A program made the translations under genes and the position numbers. The notes beneath the pieces are model-generated. The model was given only the letters and a program-made list of their open reading frames with translations. It was not told the DNA's origin and did no database searches. 64,000 nt of DNA from Frankia sp. AiPa1. Its GTDB lineage: Bacteria > Actinomycetota > Actinomycetes > Frankiales > Frankiaceae. The stretch lies in NCBI RefSeq assembly GCF_023243075.1, contig NZ_JALKFZ020000142.1, positions 62,001 through 126,000 of the forward strand. Direction: 5' to 3'. Below, piece by piece: positions 30,408-37,787 of the stretch (its first letter is position 1; each line of letters opens with the position of its first letter).

Positions 30408-31198
30408 TGTCCAGCTCCGACCAGGATGAAATCGCGGAAACTTTCGGCTGTCCGTTCGGTTATGGCTGGGGTCCAGGGGCCGTCTTTAGCATCCGTAAGC
30501 TTCCAATCCCCTGAATTCCAAACAACTTGACAGTCGTCGGTTCCCCAGCCTTCCCGCGGGGCTAGTTCTGGGTTAGAGCTGTCGTATACGCCGAAGCCAA
30601 CAATTCCCCAGAGTCTAATGTTGGCAGTATTTTCGTTATATGAGGTTACGCTATAGCCGATAACTCTTCCGATCCAGTTCACCGAAGGCGACTGGAGGGA
30701 ATTGACTTTGAGATATTCTGCATTTTTTTTATCAACTTCAAGAATTGTATTTGCAATTCTATCGGCGTCGCTTGGTAGTGAGATCGATCGAAACATGTCA
30801 TGGATGCGCGAAGGAACGCGATTGGCGGGTACTCCCCAGGCGCGATCGTAATTAGCGCATGCGCTAATAGCCCCTGCCTGGTCCCGAGGGTACCCGACGG
30901 GAATGCCAAACTCGTTAGTGCGAGTAGGAACTCCGGCGATTTGGCTTCCGCCGTCAGATGTCTGTGCCGAGCTGCTCGCCGATGGCTGTGGGTTGGGGAC
31001 AAGCGTCGCGGTCGGTGTGGTCACCGCTGGAGAGGCTGTCGATACCGCCGACGGAGCTACAGAGGCGGTGTCGGGGGACTTGGGGTTGTTGGGGACGGCA
31101 TAACGTCCGACCACCACGCCGACGAGCACGCCGGCCGTGCCGGTGGCTACGATGATGATGATCAGGCGTCTGGCCACGGTTTCGATCACGCCTGGCAA
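30404..31198 (-). CDS. Membrane-anchored extracytoplasmic protein of the T4SS-like locus
   Basis: I do not recognise a named family for this 264-residue protein. It has one N-terminal membrane helix (RRLIIIIVATGTAGVLVGVVVGRYAV) and a Ser/Thr/Pro linker. A globular domain of ~165 residues follows (AGAISACANYDRAWGVPANRV, VNWIGRVIGYSVTSYNENTANIRLWGIVGFGVY). The topology and position suit a VirB8-like or accessory channel subunit. TTG at 31198 is used because GGGAGGGG lies upstream. The second half of the gene is strikingly AT-rich for this genome (around 30600-30790), with rare codons, suggesting relaxed selection or later acquisition. Confidence 0.7.
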   Translation of the reverse strand: MPGVIETVARRLIIIIVATGTAGVLVGVVVGRYAVPNNPKSPDTASVAPSAVSTASPAVTTPTATLVPNPQPSASSSAQTSDGGSQIAGVPTRTNEFGIPVGYPRDQAGAISACANYDRAWGVPANRVPSRIHDMFRSISLPSDADRIANTILEVDKKNAEYLKVNSLQSPSVNWIGRVIGYSVTSYNENTANIRLWGIVGFGVYDSSNPELAPREGWGTDDCQVVWNSGDWKLTDAKDGPWTPAITERTAESFRDFILVGAGQ

Positions 31199-31267
31199 CG
31201 CCTGCTCCCCTCCCGCGACGGCACGACCATCATCGCAACGTCCGCCCGCGGGTACCCGGGGAACCGC

Positions 31268-31684
31268 TCAGAAGGGGATTGACGCTGGGGCATGGACCAC
31301 GCCGGGGACAGCGGCGACGGAGAGTTCGACGGCCGGCGGGCGCAGGTCGCTCAGGTTGGGTTCCGGTGCGGTGGCCGTTGCGCCGGTGACCAGGAAGAAG
31401 TTGATGAAGGCGGCGGCGGCGCCGACGAGGAATGCCAGGCCGAAGCCGGCGATGACCCCGCTCTTTCCGACCGTGGACGCGCGTTCGAGACCCATCCGTT
31501 CACCGAGCGCCCAGGCGATACCGCCGAGCAGCACGGCGGCGACGGCAGCGATCACCGCATAGGCAGCCAGGCCGTTGACCAGGTCTTTCAGGGCGTTGAT
31601 GCCGGGCGCTTTCGAGTCGTCCGGCTTCACCTGCACGGCGGCGAGGAAGACGGTCGCCTTGGTGGAGGCGGCGTCGTGGATCAT
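31268..31684 (-). CDS. Small two-helix membrane protein (pilin-like, VirB2/DUF6112-type)
   Basis: This 138-residue protein has two membrane segments: ALKDLVNGLAAYAVIAAVAAVLLGGIAWAL and SGVIAGFGLAFLVGAAAAFINFFLV. A short polar hinge (GERMGLERASTVGK) separates them, which is the VirB2/TrbC topology. DUF6112-like proteins occupy this place in actinobacterial conjugation loci. There is no clear cleavable signal. The start overlaps the end of the MinD-like gene by 4 bp (ATGA). It probably forms the extracellular or envelope-spanning element of the apparatus, by analogy. Confidence 0.75.
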   Translation of the reverse strand: MIHDAASTKATVFLAAVQVKPDDSKAPGINALKDLVNGLAAYAVIAAVAAVLLGGIAWALGERMGLERASTVGKSGVIAGFGLAFLVGAAAAFINFFLVTGATATAPEPNLSDLRPPAVELSVAAVPGVVHAPASIPF

Positions 31685-34281
31685 CGCGGTTCCTTTCTCG
31701 CGGGCAGGTCTCCGCCCGGACGATCCGGTCCGGCGATCCGCGAGGGCGCCGTGGGTGACCGTAGGTCGCCGAATGATACGCCCATCGGTGCCTTGTGATC
31801 CGCAGTAGTGGCCGGTAGGCCGCTGGTCGGGTCGGCCTGCGCACGCACTGTGATCGCTTCGGTGGTGGCGAGTGAGGAAGTGCCTGACGGCCCGGATGCC
31901 ACTTTCGTGGTCTCTACCTCGGCTTTCGCAAGGATGAACAGGTTTTCGATGGTCGCTGCCGCAAGGCGCAGGTAGGCGCGGCGCGTCCGCCGCCGCAGCC
32001 GCGGGATCCGAATCGGTGTGTGCCGGCTCGGATCCAACCGCGGGTCGTAGGGAATGCGCACCAAGGCATCCACCTGACGGCCGAGCCGAGCGGCTCCGGC
32101 CCTGGTACGCGGAGACGGCCGACCCCGGCGCGGGGCGACGATGGCCGCCACGATCGGCGTCGTCGCCGTCCCCGGCGGGCGGTTGCCGGCCGACTCCCGA
32201 AAGGCCCGCAGCCGCATCACCGTCGCCTCCAGATCGGCAGCCGTGGCAAGGGTGACCAGCACCACGAGGTCGGCTGCCGCAACGGCGGCATCGGTGAGCG
32301 GCGCGTCGGTCGGCGCGTCCACGAGGACCAGCGGATAGGAATGCGCGAGCAGGCCGAGGGCCGAACGCAGCCCACTCGCCGTCACGGTCGGTTCGTCGGC
32401 GCCGTGGATGACAGGCAGGTCGGCCGAGGCCGCACCCGCCGCCTGTTCCCGGGCGAGATGACCGGCGTCGCGCCGCATCGGCAGCACGTCGAGGTCCCGG
32501 GCACTTCCTGACCGCTGCCCACCGATCATCAGCCGCAGTTCGCTGGACGACCCCTCGTCAGCGTGATGGCGGATGACATCGGTGACCGTCGTCGTCCCCG
32601 TGGAGCCGACCCGGCTGGTCAACGGGTCGCCCCGCGGCTCGTTCTCGTCCGCGGGCGACGCCGGATCGGCGGGGAGGGCACTCTCGTCGGCGTCGGCCTC
32701 ACCTGGCCACAGATCGACCGCGAGGACGGGCTGGGCCCGCATACCGGTGAGGGTCAGGCCCATCACCCCGGCGAGCGTCGTCGTCCCCGAGTACGGAAAC
32801 AGCGATGTCACGGCGATCCGCCACGAGCCGGGCAGCGGGATACGGGACCGGTCCCGAACCGACAGCCGGACGGGGACTTCGTCACGAGGCTCGAGACCGT
32901 GCCCGCCGCGCTGTGGGCGGGAACGTTCGGCGTCCGGCAGACGCTGCGCCCCGGGATGCCGCTGTGGTGCCGCCGGCGCCGCCCCGCCCTTCGCCGGTGC
33001 GTCCGCTGGTGGCGCTGCCTTCGCCGTGGCGGCCGTTGTCTGCGTGTTCTTCGCCAGGGCTGTCTCTGCCGGGACTGCTTTCGCCGAGGCGAGCGTGGAC
33101 AGTGGCCCCGCGGCCGGCTGTGAGCCCCCTGGCGGGTCCGCCGCTCCTTCCCGCGTCGGAGCGCCGAAGGTAGGAGCCACAACCTGGGGTTCGAGGCCCT
33201 GCGGCCCGACCGCCGGTGGGTGTGCGGCACGCGCGGCGGCCTCGGCGTCGGAAGCTCCGGCGACCCGGATGCCGCCGGGGATCCGGATGCCGCCGGGGAC
33301 CTCGGTACCTCCGGAGCTCTCGCGACCAGGCGTGAGCGGGGCGGCGTCGAGGCTCGCCGGGTCTCCTGTGCTCGTGGCGGTGCCGGTCGAGGTGGCACCG
33401 CCGGGGGGCGGTGCGGGATTGTCGCGGCCCTGCGCGGGCGCGCCGCTCTCCTCGGGGGCGGGGAAAGGACCGGTGATGGCGCTGCTCACAGGGCCGGGCA
33501 CCACGATCGGGCCGGTCGCGGGGGCGGCTGCCGCCCCGGACGGCCCGCTGGGCTCGGGCCGGGCAACGAGGGGATCAGCCGTGTGGTCAGACGGCGCGGG
33601 TTCGAGCGGCTGGCCTGGCCCGGTCGGCTGGAGTCCGGCGGGCATGGCACCTGTGGGCGAGACGCCCACCGACGGTGTCCCATCCCGTGGCGGGACGGCC
33701 GGTACCGCGGGAGCCGTGCGCGACGGGGCTGAGGCTCGCGGCGGTCGGCTCCGTCGCGGGCCCGTGCCGCCGCCTGTCTCTGACCCTCGCCCATCGGTTG
33801 CGGAGCGTGACTGCTGGTCGGGGCTTCGAGGTGCCGAGGGACCATCCGCGTCCGGCTGGGTTCGCGGGGCGATCGCGGCCGGACGACCCGCGCGCCTCGC
33901 CCGGCCACCCCGGGACCGCCCGCCGCCCGTGCTCCCGGACTCGTCGGCCCGGCCGGACGTGACGTCCGCATCGCTTGCACGGTCCGCACCCGGACCATCC
34001 GCGGATGTCGCATCATCGAGGTGGAACGCCTCGCTCTGCCACGCTTCGTCGGCTGGTTGAGCCAGGTCGGATCCGGTGCGCCGCCGATGACGTCTGCGCC
34101 CGGAGCGTGCGTGGGGAGGTGACTCGGCGTCGTCGCCTGGGGTGGCGTCCGACCCGTAGGGGTCATCCAGCTCGGACATCCGCTGGGTGCGGGAGGCCGT
34201 CGACGGAAGGCGGGCTCCTATGAGGGAGACAGGCCGCGCATCGCCTTCCTCACCGTGCGGTGCCTGTGGCACATCGCTCAC
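31681..34281 (-). CDS. MinD/ParA-like protein with long disordered N-terminus
   Basis: This 866-residue protein is first in the T4SS-like minus-strand operon. Residues ~1-480 are Pro/Ser/Gly/Ala-rich and look unstructured. The C-terminal ~350 residues form a SIMIBI-type domain: WRIAVTSLFPYSGTTTLAGVMGLTLTG, VLAVDLWPGEAD, PLVLVDAPTDAPLTDAAVAAADLVVLVTLATAADLEA and VRIPYDPRLD. The P-loop reads YSGTTT and lacks the lysine of GKT. The membrane-targeting C-terminal helix is not obvious. GTG at 34281 has GGAGGG upstream. A positioning or regulatory role for the apparatus is inferred. Confidence 0.75.
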   Translation of the reverse strand: MSDVPQAPHGEEGDARPVSLIGARLPSTASRTQRMSELDDPYGSDATPGDDAESPPHARSGRRRHRRRTGSDLAQPADEAWQSEAFHLDDATSADGPGADRASDADVTSGRADESGSTGGGRSRGGRARRAGRPAAIAPRTQPDADGPSAPRSPDQQSRSATDGRGSETGGGTGPRRSRPPRASAPSRTAPAVPAVPPRDGTPSVGVSPTGAMPAGLQPTGPGQPLEPAPSDHTADPLVARPEPSGPSGAAAAPATGPIVVPGPVSSAITGPFPAPEESGAPAQGRDNPAPPPGGATSTGTATSTGDPASLDAAPLTPGRESSGGTEVPGGIRIPGGIRVAGASDAEAAARAAHPPAVGPQGLEPQVVAPTFGAPTREGAADPPGGSQPAAGPLSTLASAKAVPAETALAKNTQTTAATAKAAPPADAPAKGGAAPAAPQRHPGAQRLPDAERSRPQRGGHGLEPRDEVPVRLSVRDRSRIPLPGSWRIAVTSLFPYSGTTTLAGVMGLTLTGMRAQPVLAVDLWPGEADADESALPADPASPADENEPRGDPLTSRVGSTGTTTVTDVIRHHADEGSSSELRLMIGGQRSGSARDLDVLPMRRDAGHLAREQAAGAASADLPVIHGADEPTVTASGLRSALGLLAHSYPLVLVDAPTDAPLTDAAVAAADLVVLVTLATAADLEATVMRLRAFRESAGNRPPGTATTPIVAAIVAPRRGRPSPRTRAGAARLGRQVDALVRIPYDPRLDPSRHTPIRIPRLRRRTRRAYLRLAAATIENLFILAKAEVETTKVASGPSGTSSLATTEAITVRAQADPTSGLPATTADHKAPMGVSFGDLRSPTAPSRIAGPDRPGGDLPARKEPR

Positions 34282-34323
34282 GCGCCGTCGCCCTCCCGGC
34301 TCTCTGATGGTTAGCTAGTGCCA

Positions 34324-34346
34324 GTTACCGTTACTTACTGTTACTT
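34324..34346. promoter_or_regulatory. Phased GTTAC repeats upstream of the MinD-like gene
   Basis: GTTAC occurs at 34324, 34330 and 34340. GTTACTT is exactly repeated at 34330 and 34340, 10 bp apart, so the two sites face the same side of the helix. They lie 43-65 bp ahead of the minus-strand start. Confidence 0.45.
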
Positions 34347-34585
34347 GCGTTGTGCTGGGGTCGGATCGATGTAACACGAGCTGTTCGAGTATGACAAGCT
34401 CAGGTTGAGGCTATCCAGGACACGTGGGTCGGTGTAACTTCCGGAACCGGACATCGTCGGGCCGGACGGCTCGGCCGAGTATCGGGTTGATCGCCAGAAG
34501 GTCGGCCATCCCAGATGCTCGGATAATTGGACAGTTCGGGCAATCCGGTAGTTCGGCCATCGAGCGGGTCGGCATACCTCGGTTC

Positions 34586-34621
34586 GGTCACCGTGGTAGC
34601 CGTGGTCACCGTGGTAGCCGT
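34586..34621 (+). repeat. 18-bp tandem duplication
   Basis: Two exact copies of ggtcaccgtggtagccgt. The first half resembles the ggtcaccgt motif of the 18.7 kb array. Confidence 0.75.
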
Positions 34622-34832
34622 GGTGCGGGCTCCCCGGGCGACGCCCGTGCGGGACGCACGAACGAGACGAATCCGGTAGCGAGACGAACACGTAGTACGA
34701 CGAACGTCCAGAACGAACGACGAGCGTGAGCCAGGCGTGTCGAGCCGGGGGCGTGCGGAGCCGGGCATGCGAAGCCGGGCGCGCACAGCCACGTAGGCCA
34801 GGCACGGGGCGAGCAGAGTGAAGGGAGCGTCG

Positions 34833-35375
34833 GTGGCGCAGGACGGCTACTCGATGGCGGCGCCTCGAGGATCCGGCCGCTTCGGGCTGCCCGCCGGCGC
34901 GGCCGCGCCGCTGCGTGGCGCGCCCGCCGGCATGCCGCCGCTGCGTGCGGCGCCGGGCGGTTCCGGTCGGCCGCGGGCGAACTCGGCCCGGCCAACCGGT
35001 ACCCCGTCGGCGGCGGCCCCGGCGCCCGGTTCGGCGCCGCCCCCCACGCCGCTGGCACCCGGTGTGGCCGGTGCCACCGCCAGTACCAACGGCGGCGCGC
35101 GAGTGACGACCGGCGGCGGCGCCATGGCCGTGACCGGCCCCGCGCCGGCCATGACGACGGCGTCGGCGAGGTCGGTGGCACCCATGGCGCCGCCGATCCG
35201 GCCGTCCGACGATGACGACGTCCTGACCGTTGACGAACTGGTCGCCTGGCTCCGGCTGTCCGAGAGCACCGTGCTCAAGCTGCTGTCGGAGCGGGCGATC
35301 CCGGCCCGCAAGGTCGGTCACCAGTGGCGGGTGCGGCGTGGTCGCGTCCGGGACTGGCTGGACGGACGCGAATGA
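34833..35375 (+). CDS. Excisionase-type helix-turn-helix protein
   Basis: This 180-residue protein ends in a MerR/excisionase-like winged helix: DDVLTVDELVAWLRLSESTVLKLLSERAIPARKVGHQWRVRRGRVRDWLDG. The first ~120 residues are Ala/Pro/Gly-rich linker. Such domains bind DNA in phage excisionases and in regulators of mobile elements. GTG at 34833 has aagggag upstream. It is the first gene on the plus-strand side and faces away from the T4SS-like operon, so it is a candidate regulator of both arms. No integrase accompanies it here. Confidence 0.82.
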   Translation: MAQDGYSMAAPRGSGRFGLPAGAAAPLRGAPAGMPPLRAAPGGSGRPRANSARPTGTPSAAAPAPGSAPPPTPLAPGVAGATASTNGGARVTTGGGAMAVTGPAPAMTTASARSVAPMAPPIRPSDDDDVLTVDELVAWLRLSESTVLKLLSERAIPARKVGHQWRVRRGRVRDWLDGRE

Positions 35376-35454
35376 CCACGCTCGACTCGCCCGCACCCCG
35401 CGTGCTGGCACCGCGCGTGGTGACGCCGTGTATGACCGCAACGCACGTGGGATC

Positions 35455-35491
35455 GGCCTACCGCCCGCCGGTGTGCGGCGGGCGGTAGGCC
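35455..35491 (+). terminator. Perfect 16-bp hairpin
   Basis: GGCCTACCGCCCGCCG and its exact complement flank a five-base loop (gtgtg). It lies 80 bp after the HTH gene stop and 22 bp before the lipoprotein start. It may be a terminator of the HTH gene or a structured leader of the next gene. Confidence 0.65.
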
Positions 35492-35512
35492 GGCGACAAC
35501 GGACGGTTCGAC

Positions 35513-36232
35513 GTGCCGATGACCTCCCGGTCCGCCCGATCCGCGTCCCCTCGTGACGCGGATCGCCGCGGATCTCACCTGGCCGGGCTGGCCATGCTGG
35601 CGGTGCTGGTGGTGCTGCCCGTCGGGCTGTCGGGATGCGGATCGTTCGGCCAGCACGACACCCCGGCGCCGCGTCCGGCCACGACCACCGGTCCGCCGCC
35701 GGGAGCAAGCCAGGCGCCGGGCCCGCCGTTGGCCACGGCCACCGCGTCCGTCACGACGCCCGCCTCGGGCGGAACCGTCGACCGGACCGATCCGGCGGCG
35801 GTGGCCGCCGACTGCTTCACCCGCTGGCAGTCGTTCGACGCGCGTGGCGACGCTGGTCCGTCCGTGGGGGTGGACCGGGCCCGGGGCTGCCTCACCGTGG
35901 ACTTCGCCGCGACCCTCGGGGCCGGCTCCACCGGCACGCAGGCGGCCGACGGCGGGGGCGCGGACGGCCAGGCCTGGCAGGACATGCGCGCCGCCGGAGT
36001 CCACTCGCAGGTCAGCGTGCTCGCGACCACCCCGCTCGGCGGCGTCGACACGACAGCGACCGGCCGGGTCGTGCTGCAGCTGAACGTCCGCCGCACGACC
36101 ATCACCGGCAGCAAGCCGCCGGTCGTCAGCGTCTCCACTCCTGCTCTCACCCTGCTACGCCAGCCGGATGGCACCTGGCTTATCGCCGGGGCAGATCTCG
36201 CGAGCGTCGCCGGCGACGCGCCGGGACGGTGA
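35513..36232 (+). CDS. Lipoprotein (T4SS-locus accessory)
   Basis: This 239-residue exported protein has a basic start, a hydrophobic stretch (LAGLAMLAVLVVLPVG) and the lipobox LSGC. A Pro/Thr/Ala linker and a ~140-residue domain follow (AADCFTRWQSFD, VQLNVRRTTITGSKPP-like end section, LLRQPDGTWLIAGADL). It resembles VirB8/TcpC-like or NTF2-like extracytoplasmic domains in layout only; the family is not certain. GTG at 35513 and ATG at 35519 are both possible starts. The stop is 7 bp before the next gene, so the two are co-transcribed. Confidence 0.75.
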   Translation: MPMTSRSARSASPRDADRRGSHLAGLAMLAVLVVLPVGLSGCGSFGQHDTPAPRPATTTGPPPGASQAPGPPLATATASVTTPASGGTVDRTDPAAVAADCFTRWQSFDARGDAGPSVGVDRARGCLTVDFAATLGAGSTGTQAADGGGADGQAWQDMRAAGVHSQVSVLATTPLGGVDTTATGRVVLQLNVRRTTITGSKPPVVSVSTPALTLLRQPDGTWLIAGADLASVAGDAPGR

Positions 36233-36239
36233 GCGGCTG

Positions 36240-37232
36240 ATGGCCCGCGGTTTCCCGCCGAAACGCAACGGCCTGATGGTCTGGTTGGGCGTGGCCGCCG
36301 CCGTCACTGTCGGCGGGATCATCCTGTTGGTTTCCGTGCTGATCCTCTCGCTTGCCGGGCCGTTCGTCGGCAACCATGGCAGCGACAGCGCGATCAAGAA
36401 CTCCAAGGGCATTCCCAAGGAGTACGTTCAGATGATCACGGATGCGGCGAACGCCGCTGGCTGTGCCGAGGTGACCCCGGCGCTGCTCGCCGCGCAGCTG
36501 CAGCAGGAGTCCGGGTTCAACCCGAAGGCTGCCTCACCCGTCGGTGCCATGGGTATCGCCCAGTTCATGCCTGGCACCTGGGCCACGCACGGCCAGGGTG
36601 ACGTCTGGAATCCGGTCGACGCTATCCCCGCCGCGGCCCGGTATGACTGTGAGGTCGCGGTGAGCGTCGCCACGGTACCCGGTGACGGCCAGGAGAAAAT
36701 GCTCGCGGCCTACAACGCCGGCGCCGGCGCCGTGCTGGCCTACGCCGGTATTCCGCCCTACATCGAAACGCAGAACTATGTTCGGACAATCCTCGCCCAG
36801 GCACAGGTGTACGGCGATTCCCTCGAGGACGGGGCCATCATTGCGACCGGCTCGGTCGAACCGGTACTCGCCTTCATGGAGTCCCAGGTCGGCAAGCCGT
36901 ACGTGTGGGGCGCGACCGGCCCCGACACCTGGGACTGCTCCTCCCTCGTCCAGGCTGCCTACCGGACCATCGGCATCAGTCTGCCGCGGGTCACGACCGA
37001 CCAGCTGGCCTACGGGCCCCAGGTCGCCGGGGTCGATCCGCAGCCCGGCGACCTTCTGTTCACCCCCGGCACGGACGGCACCGACGACGCCCCCGGCCAT
37101 GTCGGGATGTACATCGGTGACGGACGGGTCATTGCCGCGAAGGGTGCCCGGTGGGGGGTCGTCGAATCCGACATCTCCTCATGGACGACGACCGTCGCGG
37201 TCACCCGCCCGCTTGCCAAGGGTCTTTCCTGA
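36240..37232 (+). CDS. Lytic transglycosylase - NlpC/P60 cell-wall hydrolase
   Basis: This 330-residue peptidoglycan hydrolase is of the kind that opens the wall for conjugation machines. An N-terminal membrane anchor (MVWLGVAAAVTVGGIILLVSVLILSL) is followed by an SLT domain with the catalytic glutamate in LQQESGFNPKA, then GAMGIAQFMPGTW and AAYNAGAGAV. The NlpC/P60 domain has the nucleophile in DTWDCSSLVQAAY, the histidine in GHVGMYIGDGRVI and the entry YVWGATGP. Both domains look intact. It begins 7 bp after the lipoprotein stop. It matches the Tn916 Orf14-type partner of T4SS. Confidence 0.92.
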   Translation: MARGFPPKRNGLMVWLGVAAAVTVGGIILLVSVLILSLAGPFVGNHGSDSAIKNSKGIPKEYVQMITDAANAAGCAEVTPALLAAQLQQESGFNPKAASPVGAMGIAQFMPGTWATHGQGDVWNPVDAIPAAARYDCEVAVSVATVPGDGQEKMLAAYNAGAGAVLAYAGIPPYIETQNYVRTILAQAQVYGDSLEDGAIIATGSVEPVLAFMESQVGKPYVWGATGPDTWDCSSLVQAAYRTIGISLPRVTTDQLAYGPQVAGVDPQPGDLLFTPGTDGTDDAPGHVGMYIGDGRVIAAKGARWGVVESDISSWTTTVAVTRPLAKGLS

Positions 37233-37259
37233 TGGTCGGAAGTCTTTCCTGCTCACCCG

Positions 37260-37415
37260 TCAGGCGAGATTCTCAACGAAATCCGACAGGCCGTTCCCGA
37301 CGTTGCCCGCCAGGGCGACGCCGTCCTGGACCAGGGCCGAGGCGCTGGCGGGGGCGGTAACCATAAAGAAGAGGATGAAAATCCCAATTCCCCACGGCCA
37401 GATCAATTTGCTCAT
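37260..37415 (-). CDS. 51-residue secreted/membrane peptide
   Basis: This very small gene reads MSKLIWPWGIGIFILFFMV then TAPASASALVQDGVALAGNV and GNGLSDFVENLA. It has one hydrophobic segment with an ASA-type cleavage site, followed by a short amphipathic tail. I recall near-identical layouts in many actinomycetes, usually unnamed. ATG at 37415 has GAGGT upstream; the longer frame to 37481 is less likely. It is convergent with the hydrolase gene, 27 bp away. The function is unknown. Confidence 0.7.
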   Translation of the reverse strand: MSKLIWPWGIGIFILFFMVTAPASASALVQDGVALAGNVGNGLSDFVENLA

Positions 37416-37787
37416 GTGGGACCTCGCAGCACAGCCAGCCGGCACCGCCGGACGCGAACGTCGGCCTATCACCGACAGCACCTATGTACTCACCTTGAGT
37501 AGTAGCTGCAAGCGGAACCGCCGCACGCGCCGTGTCGTACTCGTGGCCTCGCACAGTTCACCCGCCAGGGGTGACCAGTTCGAGACAAGTCGGCCCGGGG
37601 AAACGGGGCTGGCCGCCAGGTGCGGGACAGGAAGTGGACAGGGAGCTGGCGGTGGCTGGCCAGTGGGCACCCAGCGCTCGGGTGGCGTGTAATGGGGAGA
37701 CCGCCCCGGGCCGGTGACGTCGACTCCCGGCCCGGGGTGGTCAGCCGTCGTGATCTGGACGGCGGCGGCGAGCCCGCGCTGTTCCGA
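37416..37787. other. Gene-free gap
   Basis: About 370 bp upstream of the small peptide gene and downstream of the oxidase gene. An AT-richer patch near 37480-37500 may be the peptide promoter; nothing else is identified. Confidence 0.4.

Larger units (their letters stand above)
34282..34832. other. Divergent control region of the T4SS-like locus
   Basis: This 551 bp gap separates the two arms of the locus. It contains phased GTTAC repeats (34324-34346), a duplicated 18-mer (34586-34621) and loose repeats of gagccggg near 34740-34785. No gene is convincing. Confidence 0.5.

Noticed and set aside
32573-34060. 495-residue plus-strand frame opposite the MinD-like gene
   Set aside because: It is only the complement of a Pro/Ser/Gly-rich leader, without protein-like features.
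25250-37415. Complete integrative conjugative element
   Set aside because: No integrase, relaxase or attachment-site duplication is visible in the window.
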